Positions 35,405 through 44,164 of a stretch of 57,948 nt of DNA are shown piece by piece. The notes beneath the pieces are model-generated. The model was not told the DNA's origin. It did no database searches and was given only the letters and a program-made list of their open reading frames with translations. How positions within the stretch are numbered: position 1 is the stretch's first letter; each line of letters opens with the position of its first letter. Source of the stretch: Bacillota bacterium (lineage in GTDB: Bacteria > Bacillota > Bacilli > Alicyclobacillales > SLC66); NCBI GenBank assembly GCA_021821085.1, contig JAKACV010000012.1, positions 1-57,948 on the forward strand. Direction: 5' to 3'. The translations under genes were made by a program, and so were the position numbers.

Positions 35405-36850
35405 CTATCGACCACTAAATCGCGCGCGTAGGCGCTCAATCGAGTTAGTTGAACCCATCAAGTGAACAACATCAAATTGTTCAAGTACGGTATGCCCACG
35501 CGGGATGATTTTCTCTTCGCCGCGTTCGATAGAGATAAATAAAATATCTTGAGGCAGCAAGAGTCTTCGCATAGGCGTATGGCTAAAGCGCGGGGAGAGG
35601 ACATCCACTTCATCGATAATCCAACCTTCTGGTAAAAAATCAGATGGCAGTGATTTGGTATTATGCCGAGTTTTCACGCGCGTTTGCATACCGACGAGTC
35701 GAGTAAACACGCCAGGGGAGATCAGACAGGTGATAATTGCGAGAAGAATGAGTCCATTGGCAAGTCCGGCAGGAATAACTCCAATTTGTTGGCCTAATTT
35801 ACTTGCGACGATGGTCAGACTTAACTGGGATCCAAGCAAAAATCCAGCCGCCACGCGTTCTTTGGTACTGAATCCTTTCATCCACCAGAGTGTAGAAACC
35901 ATTTTATTTACATACATTCCAATAAAAATTACACCTAAGCTAATCCAAAAATACATATTTCCAATTAATGACGACAAATTAAAGGTTAAACCGACGTTGA
36001 CAAAAAAGATTGGCAGGAAAAATCCATATCCAATGGAGTTCAGTTTTTGTGTTAATTCAGAGTGTTTTTCAGATAATAAACTAATAATGGCTCCGGCTAA
36101 AAAGGCGCCTACGACAACTTGTGTACCGAGTAACTGCGCGAGTGCAAGGAAGATGAGGATGAGCGCAAAGGAACCGCGCAATCCAAGTTCGCTTGTCGCA
36201 TTTTCTACAGCACCAAACAGTCGAATACCTTTCACTGCCTTTAGAATACGGTAGACTGCGACAAAGACGAATAGAAGTACAAGGACAAGTAGAACGCTTG
36301 CCGCATTGCCTGAAGTATGCCACGTTGTGTAGGCAGCTACGAAAATTAAGGTCATAATGTCGGCAAGCAATGCATACACCAAAATTTCTTGACCGAAGGC
36401 GACAAGAAGCCACCCTTTTTCTTTTAGCGCAGGTGTTACAATGCCGATCGAAGTCGTGCTTAAAATAAATGTGAGGAAGAGAGGATGTTGGACAAGATGC
36501 AGGCCATAAAGTGTGTAGGCAATCATACCTGAGACGACCATGGCGGTGATAAAAAAGAGGATGCCCTTTAACCAAGGCGCACGTTCATTCCGATTTCCAC
36601 GCTGTAAAATAAGGTCAAAGTCAATCTCTAAGCCAGATAAAAACATGAGATAAGAGAATGCAAGGTCGGATAGAAAGTTCACGTAGTGAGTACTTTGAGT
36701 AAGGTGGAAACCGCTTGGTCCAACCACAATTCCTAGAAGAATCTCAATTACGATCGCAGGAACAAAACCGCGCGTTAAACGATACGATGCCCAGGGGGAG
36801 AAAAATGCAATAACTGTTACAAAAAGTAGTGAATAGTAAGTGCTGTACAA
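35405..36850 (-). CDS. CPA2-family cation/proton antiporter with C-terminal TrkA-C domain
   Basis: 481 residues: about 12 membrane helices of the Na+(K+)/H+ exchanger fold (residues 5-385), including EILLGIVVGPSG and FLSGLEIDFDLI, the unwound-helix region GTQVVVGAFLAGAIIS and FFLPIFFVNVGL. The last 80 residues form a soluble RCK-C/TrkA-C domain (DILFISIERGEEKIIPRG) that binds a regulatory ligand. Likely pH or K+/Na+ homeostasis. TTG start 8 nt after AGGAG on the minus strand. Single gene, divergent from the next one. Confidence 0.88.
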   Translation of the reverse strand: MYSTYYSLLFVTVIAFFSPWASYRLTRGFVPAIVIEILLGIVVGPSGFHLTQSTHYVNFLSDLAFSYLMFLSGLEIDFDLILQRGNRNERAPWLKGILFFITAMVVSGMIAYTLYGLHLVQHPLFLTFILSTTSIGIVTPALKEKGWLLVAFGQEILVYALLADIMTLIFVAAYTTWHTSGNAASVLLVLVLLFVFVAVYRILKAVKGIRLFGAVENATSELGLRGSFALILIFLALAQLLGTQVVVGAFLAGAIISLLSEKHSELTQKLNSIGYGFFLPIFFVNVGLTFNLSSLIGNMYFWISLGVIFIGMYVNKMVSTLWWMKGFSTKERVAAGFLLGSQLSLTIVASKLGQQIGVIPAGLANGLILLAIITCLISPGVFTRLVGMQTRVKTRHNTKSLPSDFLPEGWIIDEVDVLSPRFSHTPMRRLLLPQDILFISIERGEEKIIPRGHTVLEQFDVVHLMGSTNSIERLRARFSGR

Positions 36851-36895
36851 GATTTCAACTCCTATGATCGTTGTCTATTCGCTCTTGTTCTATCA

Positions 36896-36904
36896 TGTTA
36901 TTAT
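36896..36904 (+). promoter_or_regulatory. Extended -10 box placed for a leaderless transcript
   Basis: TGT followed by TATTAT (36899-36904); the ATG of the next gene is at 36911, 7 nt downstream of the box, where transcription would start. No ribosome binding site precedes that ATG. Confidence 0.45.
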
Positions 36905-36910
36905 GAACAT

Positions 36911-38065
36911 ATGGATAAGACCACCATATATCAAGTCTCGATTTTGCTTCTTTGTAGTCTGCTGGCACTTTCTATCTGGATAATGTCACCAATCTCAGTA
37001 CAAGCTCAAACACTTAGCCTAGAACATTTGCAAGAAGATTATCGTCAAGCTCAAGTGCGTAGTCAACAGTTAAATGCACAAATTGCAACACTTGATTTAG
37101 CGCAACAACAAGTTTCTGACAAACTGTCGGCTACTGAGCAGACGCTCGTTTATGGGCAGAAACGACTAGCGCAGCAAACGCAAATCGTCGCCTCTCTTCG
37201 CGCAAGGGTGCGGCGTGATCAAGTGATAACAGAGAAGTTTACGCACAAGGTTCAGTTTGCAGAAGTACAGCTGCGGCATTTCGTGCAATTTTGGTATGAA
37301 CAAGGATCGTTGCCCTATATTGACGTGTTGTTTGGTGCACATAGTTTTTCTGACTTTCTTTACCGATTATCCGCGATGACCATGTTGATGCAACAACAAA
37401 AACAACTTTTTGTGAAAGATAGCGGATATGTTAGAGCTTTTCACTCCCTTCTGATTCGTGAACAAAAGGACGAGCGGCAGGCACAAACGATTTTTGTGAA
37501 CATTATAGCAGAACAGGAGAAAATTGCAGCTGCGTCTAAAAAGGAACGACAAGTCATTGCACACGTTGAAATGCTAAAAAGCGTAACAAAGACAAATCGT
37601 TCACAACAAATCGTACGGATGCAACGATTGGCTTCGCAAATTTCTGCTGTAGAAGTGGAACAGGCGCGGATTGCTGCGCAGCAAGCTGCAAAAAAGGCGA
37701 AGGCACCCCAAATCGCTTCTGCAAGCGTGATATTAAATCAATCCACTATCACGAACGATCTTGAAATGGCGGTGGCAGATACAGGGGTCTCACGGTCATG
37801 GGTGCCCTGGCTATTGTTACTGGTTCGATACGAGAGTGGAGGGAATCCATCTGCACAAAGTCCGGTGGCAGTTGATGGTGAACACGCGTCAGGGTTACTG
37901 CAAATGTTGCCATCCACATTTGCGAGCTATGCGTTGCGTTCGCATAATAATATCTGGAGTCCAGTGAGCAATGCGATAGCGGCCATTCGCTATATTCAGG
38001 CGAATTATGGCGTTCCATGGAATATTCCTGGCATTCGCAATGAATTGACCTATAGGGGGTATTAA
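36911..38065 (+). CDS. Secreted coiled-coil protein with C-terminal lytic transglycosylase (SLT) domain
   Basis: 384 residues. Signal peptide or anchor at 9-31 (VSILLLCSLLALSIWIM, then VQAQ). Residues about 35-250 are heptad-rich and Gln/Arg-rich, like the coiled coil of PcsB/CwlO-type hydrolases, including a FVQFWYEQGSLPYIDVLFG segment as in that family. Residues about 290-384 form an SLT domain: catalytic Glu in VRYESGGNPSAQSP, then GLLQMLPSTF, NAIAAIRYI and the NYG end. PcsB/CwlO usually carry CHAP or NlpC/P60 instead, so the combination is unusual. Probable septal or lateral wall remodelling; it directly precedes a class A PBP. No ribosome binding site. Confidence 0.8.
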   Translation: MDKTTIYQVSILLLCSLLALSIWIMSPISVQAQTLSLEHLQEDYRQAQVRSQQLNAQIATLDLAQQQVSDKLSATEQTLVYGQKRLAQQTQIVASLRARVRRDQVITEKFTHKVQFAEVQLRHFVQFWYEQGSLPYIDVLFGAHSFSDFLYRLSAMTMLMQQQKQLFVKDSGYVRAFHSLLIREQKDERQAQTIFVNIIAEQEKIAAASKKERQVIAHVEMLKSVTKTNRSQQIVRMQRLASQISAVEVEQARIAAQQAAKKAKAPQIASASVILNQSTITNDLEMAVADTGVSRSWVPWLLLLVRYESGGNPSAQSPVAVDGEHASGLLQMLPSTFASYALRSHNNIWSPVSNAIAAIRYIQANYGVPWNIPGIRNELTYRGY

Positions 38066-38112
38066 GTTATCGTTTATTTTTTGGTGTTTCTGTGATAATT
38101 TCCGTTAAAACT

Positions 38113-38141
38113 TTGCAGAACTATGAGACCTCTATTACAAT
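38113..38141 (+). promoter_or_regulatory. Promoter of the class A PBP gene
   Basis: TTGCAG, 17-nt spacer, TACAAT (38136-38141), 34 nt upstream of the ATG with GGGAGGATAGG between. Confidence 0.65.
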
Positions 38142-38174
38142 GTTAAAGTCGCCAGCAGTAGAGGGAGGATAGGT

Positions 38175-40598
38175 ATGGATAAAAAGGGGAAAGCAGCAAC
38201 CAAACGCCCCTCTTCAAGATCAGAGAAACAAAGATCTCGAAAGCGTGTGCCAAGATGGGTGAAGGTTGCCTGGATTGGAAGTTTTAGCGCATTGGTGTTT
38301 GCCGCATTGGTTGTTGGCTTTGTCTGGTTTTTCGCAACACCGCAGGTGAATTTATCTAAATTGGATCAGTCAAGTACGCCGACAGAAGTATTTGATCGAT
38401 ACGGACAACTGGCCTTTAAGATTCAACCTGCTGGAATCCAACAGGTTCCGCTCAAAGAGATTCCGCTCAACTTGCAACGGGCGCTAATCGCAACTGAAGA
38501 CGCAGGATTTTATCATAACTTTGGTTTTAGTCTCAGAGGGTATTTTCGCGCTGCCTTTCATGACATTTTACATCATAGTACGGGTCAGGGAGCAAGTACG
38601 ATTACACAGCAGTTGGCGAAGTTTGTGTATCTAAATGACAATAAGACGTTAGGGTACAAGTTGGAAGAGTTACTGCTTTCGATACAAATTTCAAGGGAGT
38701 ACAGTAAGAATCAAATTCTTGACATGTATTTTAATCATGTGTACTTCGGGAATGGTTCTACAGGAATTGCCCAAGCCGCCTACACGTATTTTGGTCTAAA
38801 GCCGACGCAAATGAACAAGATGACGCTAGCCCAGTCCGCACTGTTAGCTGGACTGCCGCAGGCGCCTTCGCTCTATGATCCGCTTGTGAATCCAAAGCTT
38901 GCACTGCAGCGGCGCAATGAAGTTTTGCAACGTATGGAAGAACAAAAATACATCTCTTATACAACGATGGTAACGACGCAAAAAGAGCCACTGCAATTGC
39001 ATCCAAGTACGAATAATTTGTTTCAAATCCCACCTCAATATGATTATTTTCGGGATTATTTGTATCAAGAGTTAAATCAATTGCATCTTAGTACACAATT
39101 ATTGTCACAAGGTGGCGTAAAGATTTATACGTCACTTGATCCACAGTTACAGTTGTCAGCTTATAACGTGATTAATAACTCAGCCTACTATCCGACGCCG
39201 TTGTCGACTGCAACTGAGGAGATTCAAGGAGCGGCTGCTTTTGTCGATCCCCATACGGGCGGTATTATGGCGCTTGAAGGTGGTCGACAAAATCAATACA
39301 CATATGGTGGTTTTGATTATGCGGTTGCCACCCAGCGCTCCCCAGGATCGGCGATGAAACCGCTCGTCGTGTATGGACCAGCGATTCAGACGGGTCAGTG
39401 GAATGCGAGTTCTGCACTAAAGGATGGGACGAACAATCAACTGACGTTTGGCAGTTATACAGTAAGCGACTGGGAGAATCATCCTACCGCCAATGGGTAT
39501 GTGACCATGCGTTGGGCGCTTGCGGAATCTTGGAATACGCCTGCAGTTTGGCTTCTTAATAAGATTGGAATTCAAACAGGGGTCAATTTTGCGCAAAAGG
39601 CAGGAATCAATCTGTCTAGTTCAGCCAATCAGAACCTGACTATTGCACTTGGGAACATACATCCGGGGATTTCACCGCTTACGTTAGCGGATGCTTACGC
39701 TGCATTTGATAATAATGGAGTGCGACTTCCGGCACATGCCATTGATCGAATCGTCAATGCACAAGGTCAAGTGATTTATCAGAGTCAGGCACAGCCTGTG
39801 ACTGTGATGTCACCCTCTACAGCCACACAGATGGTCGCGCTGCTGCGCAATAACGTGGTGAATGGGATTGTGTCGGGTGCCGCTGTACCTGGTCACGAAG
39901 TGGCTGGTAAAACTGGATCAGTCGCGTATACGAACACCTCGCACACAGATAGCGACTTGTGGGTAGCTGCGTTTACACCAAATGTTGTGGGAGCCATCTG
40001 GCAGGGATATCCAAATACTTCGTTGGCAAATAGTTTACCGCAGTGGTCAAGCAGTTTTCCGCCACGCGTATTTTCTGCTATTTTGAGTCAAGGATTGCCG
40101 TCAACTGGGAGTTCATTTGGGGTTACTCCTGCGGCAGGCCCTGATTTTCCTGGTGTTGTACCTGGATCGACAAGTACAGCGAAAAAAAAGGGAAAGGGCA
40201 AAAGCATTTCAACAGGAACCCCAAGCACGTCTGGTACTTCTAGCACGACACCAAGCAGTAGTTCTACTTCAGGGAGCAAAACCACGCCTTCGGGTAGCAC
40301 AACTGGTTCCGGGACTTCATCAACAAGTTCAAGCACGCCTTCTGGTTCGAGTCAAAGCTCGAGTCCGAGCGGCTCCGGTACTTCAAGTTCTGGCAGTGGA
40401 ACGCCAAGTGGAACAGGAGGCACTGGTACTCCCCCCTCTACAAGTAATGGCGGTGGTAGTGGACCACCGCCCGGAATCGGATCTGGTCAGGGTAGTGGGA
40501 CTTCTTCATCCGGCACGGGAACATCAAGTAATCCAAGTAGCAGTTCTGGCGGCACGTCGACTGGTACGAGTACGCCAACGACTGGAACTGTCAATTAG
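38175..40598 (+). CDS. Class A penicillin-binding protein (transglycosylase/transpeptidase)
   Basis: 807 residues. Basic cytosolic tail, one anchor helix (about 34-56), GT51 glycosyltransferase domain (TEDAGFYHNFGF near 106 with the catalytic Glu, GASTITQQLAKF near 138), then the transpeptidase with SxxK as SPGSAMKPL (Ser near 392), a SWN motif in ESWNTPAVW and KTG in AGKTGSVAYT near 578. From about residue 660 the protein ends in a 150-residue Ser/Thr/Gly/Pro low-complexity tail without folded-domain features. It builds peptidoglycan at the outer face of the membrane. Own promoter and terminator. Confidence 0.93.
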   Translation: MDKKGKAATKRPSSRSEKQRSRKRVPRWVKVAWIGSFSALVFAALVVGFVWFFATPQVNLSKLDQSSTPTEVFDRYGQLAFKIQPAGIQQVPLKEIPLNLQRALIATEDAGFYHNFGFSLRGYFRAAFHDILHHSTGQGASTITQQLAKFVYLNDNKTLGYKLEELLLSIQISREYSKNQILDMYFNHVYFGNGSTGIAQAAYTYFGLKPTQMNKMTLAQSALLAGLPQAPSLYDPLVNPKLALQRRNEVLQRMEEQKYISYTTMVTTQKEPLQLHPSTNNLFQIPPQYDYFRDYLYQELNQLHLSTQLLSQGGVKIYTSLDPQLQLSAYNVINNSAYYPTPLSTATEEIQGAAAFVDPHTGGIMALEGGRQNQYTYGGFDYAVATQRSPGSAMKPLVVYGPAIQTGQWNASSALKDGTNNQLTFGSYTVSDWENHPTANGYVTMRWALAESWNTPAVWLLNKIGIQTGVNFAQKAGINLSSSANQNLTIALGNIHPGISPLTLADAYAAFDNNGVRLPAHAIDRIVNAQGQVIYQSQAQPVTVMSPSTATQMVALLRNNVVNGIVSGAAVPGHEVAGKTGSVAYTNTSHTDSDLWVAAFTPNVVGAIWQGYPNTSLANSLPQWSSSFPPRVFSAILSQGLPSTGSSFGVTPAAGPDFPGVVPGSTSTAKKKGKGKSISTGTPSTSGTSSTTPSSSSTSGSKTTPSGSTTGSGTSSTSSSTPSGSSQSSSPSGSGTSSSGSGTPSGTGGTGTPPSTSNGGGSGPPPGIGSGQGSGTSSSGTGTSSNPSSSSGGTSTGTSTPTTGTVN

Positions 40599-40639
40599 AG
40601 CAATGAAAGAAACGCAATGTAGAGTATTGTACAAAGTTA

Positions 40640-40677
40640 AAAGGAGCGGTCCTTTTTCAAGGCACCGCTCCTTTTTT
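40640..40677. terminator. Terminator between PBP and hemQ genes
   Basis: AAAGGAGCGGT pairs perfectly with ACCGCTCCTTT, and the T-run extends to 40677 on the plus strand. It serves the PBP gene and may also serve the convergent hemQ. Confidence 0.92.
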
Positions 40678-40691
40678 ACGCCCAATAAAGA

Positions 40692-41441
40692 TCAGACGTG
40701 AAGCAGGGTGGAGAGCGCTTCGTCATTCACTGCGTATCCGACATAAAATGCGCCAAATTCAGCGTAGCGTGCGCTGACTTCATCAAAACGCATTTCATAC
40801 ACAAGTTTTTTGAATTCAAGCGGATCATTTGCATAAAGAGTCACACCCCACTCCCAGTCATCTAAACCTATTGAACCAGTGATGATCTGCGTTACTTTTC
40901 CTGTATATTTTCTACCAATCATCCCGTGACTGCGCATGAGCTGTACTCGCTGTTCCATGTTTAACATATACCAGTTATCTTCGCCAGAACGGCGTTTATT
41001 CATCGGATAAAAGCAGATATTGTTCATCATCTTCAAAAGCTCAGGCCGCAAACGGGGCAAGAGTTGTGGATCCTCTTCGGGAGACACATCTGGTTTTGAT
41101 AAATAACTACTTAATTCGACGATCGAGATATAGGAATAGGGTTTCGTCAAAAAGGCGGCAAACTTCGTTTTATCAAGCTCTGTTTCGCTATCAATAAGGT
41201 CATGTAGCGTTGGACGAAAATGTACAAACAAAAGATCTGCTTTGTGTCCCGCAATCGTGTACACGCCAAATCCGCTTGTGCGTTTTTGGTCAAATGAGCG
41301 ATATGTTGCATTGTAAGTTTGAAGCTCCTGTAGAGCTTCCTCGCGCTCGGTTTTGGTTGCAGCTTTCCATGCACTCCAGTTTATCGTGCGAAAGTCATGC
41401 AATGCATACCAACCTTCAATGGTTTGTGTAGGTTCTGCCAT
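40692..41441 (-). CDS. hemQ: Coproheme decarboxylase HemQ (chlorite dismutase-like)
   Basis: Last enzyme of the coproporphyrin-dependent haem route of Gram-positives, turning coproheme into haem b. 249 residues with the duplicated ferredoxin-like fold. The catalytic Tyr lies in ICFYPMNKRRSGEDNWYML near 144, and the proximal His in LMRSHGMIGRKY near 171. ATG 41441 has AAGGAGAG upstream; the frame extends further without support. ctaB, which uses haem b, is 14 kb away. Confidence 0.92.
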   Translation of the reverse strand: MAEPTQTIEGWYALHDFRTINWSAWKAATKTEREEALQELQTYNATYRSFDQKRTSGFGVYTIAGHKADLLFVHFRPTLHDLIDSETELDKTKFAAFLTKPYSYISIVELSSYLSKPDVSPEEDPQLLPRLRPELLKMMNNICFYPMNKRRSGEDNWYMLNMEQRVQLMRSHGMIGRKYTGKVTQIITGSIGLDDWEWGVTLYANDPLEFKKLVYEMRFDEVSARYAEFGAFYVGYAVNDEALSTLLHV

Positions 41442-41589
41442 AACTTGAATCTCTCCTTTGCGACAACGATCTTGCAGTCTGTACGGCAATTAGAACTAGT
41501 CTAAGCGTACCTCATGCCTCTGTCAGAAGCAATGGACAGCTAGGAATGATAATTGTAAAATATATCTAGTTAATGTAAAAAAACGTTGT

Positions 41590-41616
41590 AATTTGACGAA
41601 CAACAATTTGACGAAC
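41590..41616 (+). repeat. Two 12-bp direct repeats upstream of the flagellar gene promoter
   Basis: AATTTGACGAAC occurs at 41590-41601 and again at 41605-41616, a 15-bp period, immediately upstream of the -35 box at 41623. Placement suggests a protein-binding site. Confidence 0.7.
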
Positions 41617-41622
41617 TGCGCA

Positions 41623-41652
41623 TTGACTATGTTGCGTTCGATGTGCTACAGT
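41623..41652 (+). promoter_or_regulatory. Promoter of the flagellar rod/hook gene
   Basis: TTGACT (41623-41628), 18-nt spacer, TACAGT (41647-41652) preceded by TGC (extended -10). This is a sigma-A type promoter; no sigma-D (motility) consensus was seen. Confidence 0.6.
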
Positions 41653-41744
41653 TTTAATATATTACGTGATTTATCGTAATTTTATGGTTGCAAATAAATA
41701 CATATATAGGTTGGAAAGTAGATTGTAGAAGGTGAGGATTGTAC

Positions 41745-42629
41745 ATGCCTATTGCGCTCGATTCTGCGACATCGGGGATGAATGCATTTCAACAAATGAT
41801 GGACGTGATCGGCAACAACATTGCCAACGTCAATACAGTAGGATATAAATCCGCATCGACCACGTTTGAGGATTTGCTAAGCCAGACGCTCAGCAATGGT
41901 TCGGCGGGAAACAGCACCGGGATAGGTGGCACGAATCCAGTGCAGGTTGGACTAGGGACGCAAGTAGCCTCGATCACGTCCAACTTTGCTGAAGGTTCTT
42001 TGCAAAATACGGGGAGCCCAAACGATTTGGCGATCAATGGCACAGGGTTCTTTATTGTCAGTCCAAGCACTAGTGGCGGACAGTTGTATTACACGCGTGC
42101 AGGAAATTTTCATGTGGATTCAAATGGAAATTTGGTAAATGCGAACGGGTATTATCTGATGGGGATTAACGAAAGTACGGGTACGACTGCGCCGGCTCAA
42201 CCCGCAGCATCTTCGACCACGCCAACTCTTTCTGCGGTGAACGTAACACAACCAGGTAATCCTGGAGTTGTTGGCAACTACACGATTGGTCCAAATGGGC
42301 TTGTTACAGTTAATGGGGCGACGTCAGGAACGAGCAATCAGTATTATTATATTCCGCTGGTGAGCGTGTCTAATGCAAATGGCTTGGTAAAAGAAGGAGG
42401 CAATCTGTACGGGGCATCGTCCGCAGCTTCTCCTGCAGGCACACCGCAATATGGGTTTGGTACATCAGGTGTTTTTGGTGGAATCCAACAAGGTGCCTTA
42501 GAAGGTTCGAATGTGAATTTGACGAAAGAGATGAGCAATATGATTGTTGCTCAAACCGGGTATGAATCTAATTCGAAGGTGATCAATACAGAGAGTCAAA
42601 TGAATCAATTTATGTTGCAGCAAGTATAG
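41745..42629 (+). CDS. Flagellar hook/basal-body rod family protein (FlgE/FlgF/FlgG-like)
   Basis: 294 residues. N-terminal flagellar rod motif SGMNAFQQMMDVIGNNIANVNTVG (split across about residues 10-33), then the FlgE/F/G core with GTGFFIVS and YYTRAGNFHVDSNGNLVNANG, and the C-terminal motif EMSNMIVAQTGYESNSKVIN. It forms the axial rod or hook, exported through the flagellar type III system. Length is shorter than FlgE and near FlgG. No other flagellar gene is nearby. ATG 41745 has GGTGAGG 7 nt upstream. Confidence 0.88.
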   Translation: MPIALDSATSGMNAFQQMMDVIGNNIANVNTVGYKSASTTFEDLLSQTLSNGSAGNSTGIGGTNPVQVGLGTQVASITSNFAEGSLQNTGSPNDLAINGTGFFIVSPSTSGGQLYYTRAGNFHVDSNGNLVNANGYYLMGINESTGTTAPAQPAASSTTPTLSAVNVTQPGNPGVVGNYTIGPNGLVTVNGATSGTSNQYYYIPLVSVSNANGLVKEGGNLYGASSAASPAGTPQYGFGTSGVFGGIQQGALEGSNVNLTKEMSNMIVAQTGYESNSKVINTESQMNQFMLQQV

Positions 42630-42670
42630 AGACTGACTTGTTTGTTGTTCATATGTAATTACAAAGAGGA

Positions 42671-42720
42671 GTAAAAGAAGTCGAACTGTGGGTATGAGCC
42701 ATGTGTTCGGCTTCTTTTAC
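42671..42720 (+). terminator. Hairpin terminator after the flagellar gene
   Basis: GTAAAAGAAGTCGAAC pairs with GTTCGGCTTCTTTTAC (one wobble) around an 18-nt loop. T-richness lies inside the stem rather than after it. The stretch 42721-42866 beyond it shows no gene. Confidence 0.65.
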
Positions 42721-42866
42721 TCTATCGGGAAATTCCATCAGCAACTTGCACGGTTATCAGAAGGTGATGTGATGCATGAGACGCCACCGCCGAGACGCTG
42801 ACTTTTCGCTCAAGTAAGCAGCAGATGGGAAGTTTGAACAGCATGAGTTAACGCATTTTTAGGTAG

Positions 42867-42894
42867 TTGCAACTCATTTGTACTGTGCTATTAT
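42867..42894 (+). promoter_or_regulatory. Promoter of the MFS transporter gene
   Basis: TTGCAA, 16-nt spacer, TATTAT (42889-42894) preceded by TGC (extended -10). A small leader hairpin, ACCCCG/CGGGGT, lies at 42919-42941. Confidence 0.55.
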
Positions 42895-42962
42895 TTTAGA
42901 GTACGAAATATCCTCTTGACCCCGTGCCATTGGTTCGGGGTTTGGCATTGGAGTGGAGTTAT

Positions 42963-44162
42963 ATGAATTGGAAACGAACGCTATGGATTCTTTGGGCGGC
43001 TAATTTTATCGTAATGGCAGGAACTAGCCTCGTCGTTCCATTTCTTCCGTTATATATTGAGACGCTTGGAGTGCATCAGTTATCCGCCATGGAACAATGG
43101 TCAGGCTGGATTTTTTCTGCCCAATTTGTCACGGCATTCATTTTTCAACCGATCTGGGGGAGTTTTGCTGATCGACACGGCAGGAAAATCATGCTATTAC
43201 GAGCAGGCATCGGAATGGGAATTGTGACGGCGCTTATGGGATTGGTCGTAGCTCCTTGGCAATTGTTGCTCTTGCGGCTTGTCAATGGTATCTTCGCTGG
43301 ATTTATTTCCATGGCCGTTTCACTTCAGGCCTCTGTCACTCCGGATGAATACTCGGGACGTGCGCTTGGTATGTTACAGACAGGAAGTATTGCAGGGGCA
43401 TTGATCGGCCCGGTGGTGGGTGGTGTTCTTGCAGAGGCGTTTGGATTTAATGGGGTATTTTATTTTACCGGTATTCTGTTGATCTTAGCAAGTGTCGTTG
43501 TAATGGTATTTGTAAAAGAAAACCGTACAAACTTTCAAAAAACTGGGGAGAAGGCCAAGCGTGAGTGGAAGGCATTGTTGCCACTTATGCCCGTATTTAT
43601 TGCTTCAATTGTCACACAGGCAGGCATGATGAGTATTGAACCTATTGTTACGTTGTATGCCAAAACCATTTATCACGGGCGACATTTAGCTATTATGGCG
43701 GGGCTTGTGGTCGCTACATCAGGGGTTGCCAATCTGATCGGTGCACCGACACTCGGGCGTCTCGGTGATCGCATTGGCCAGCGCAAGGTTCTTATTCTTG
43801 CGCTTATTATGGCTGCTGTTACTTATTTGCCACAAGCATTGGCGACAGGTATTGGGGTGCTCCTGGTAGGACGGTTTTTATTGGGTCTCTTTATTGGGGG
43901 GATGATTCCATCACTCAATGCACTAGTCAAGAAAATGGCGCCTCAAAATATGCAAGCCACCGCATTTGGAGTAAATTCTTCCTCCCTATTTCTCGGCAAT
44001 TTGATTGGGCCGTTGCTAGGGAGTTCCATTGCGGCAGCTTACACGATTCGCGATGTATTTTATGTGACGATGTCTATTTTAATTGCTAATGCACTCATTC
44101 TGATTTGGAATCGCAGTCTTGATCACGCGGATCGTGATCATCCTGTGAATCAGAGAGTGTAA
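42963..44162 (+). CDS. MFS multidrug-type efflux transporter
   Basis: 399 residues, 12 membrane helices. Helix 1 begins ILWAANFIVMAGTSLVVPFL; the loop 2-3 signature GSFADRHGRKIMLLRAGI and antiporter motif C GSIAGALIGPVVGGVLAE in helix 5 mark the drug:H+ antiporter DHA1 group. A second loop signature, GRLGDRIGQRK, opens the second half. ATG 42963 has GGAGTGGAG upstream; the frame is open from 42924 but without a site. It ends 2 nt before the convergent lgt stop, with no room for a terminator. Confidence 0.88.
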   Translation: MNWKRTLWILWAANFIVMAGTSLVVPFLPLYIETLGVHQLSAMEQWSGWIFSAQFVTAFIFQPIWGSFADRHGRKIMLLRAGIGMGIVTALMGLVVAPWQLLLLRLVNGIFAGFISMAVSLQASVTPDEYSGRALGMLQTGSIAGALIGPVVGGVLAEAFGFNGVFYFTGILLILASVVVMVFVKENRTNFQKTGEKAKREWKALLPLMPVFIASIVTQAGMMSIEPIVTLYAKTIYHGRHLAIMAGLVVATSGVANLIGAPTLGRLGDRIGQRKVLILALIMAAVTYLPQALATGIGVLLVGRFLLGLFIGGMIPSLNALVKKMAPQNMQATAFGVNSSSLFLGNLIGPLLGSSIAAAYTIRDVFYVTMSILIANALILIWNRSLDHADRDHPVNQRV

Positions 44163-44164
44163 TG

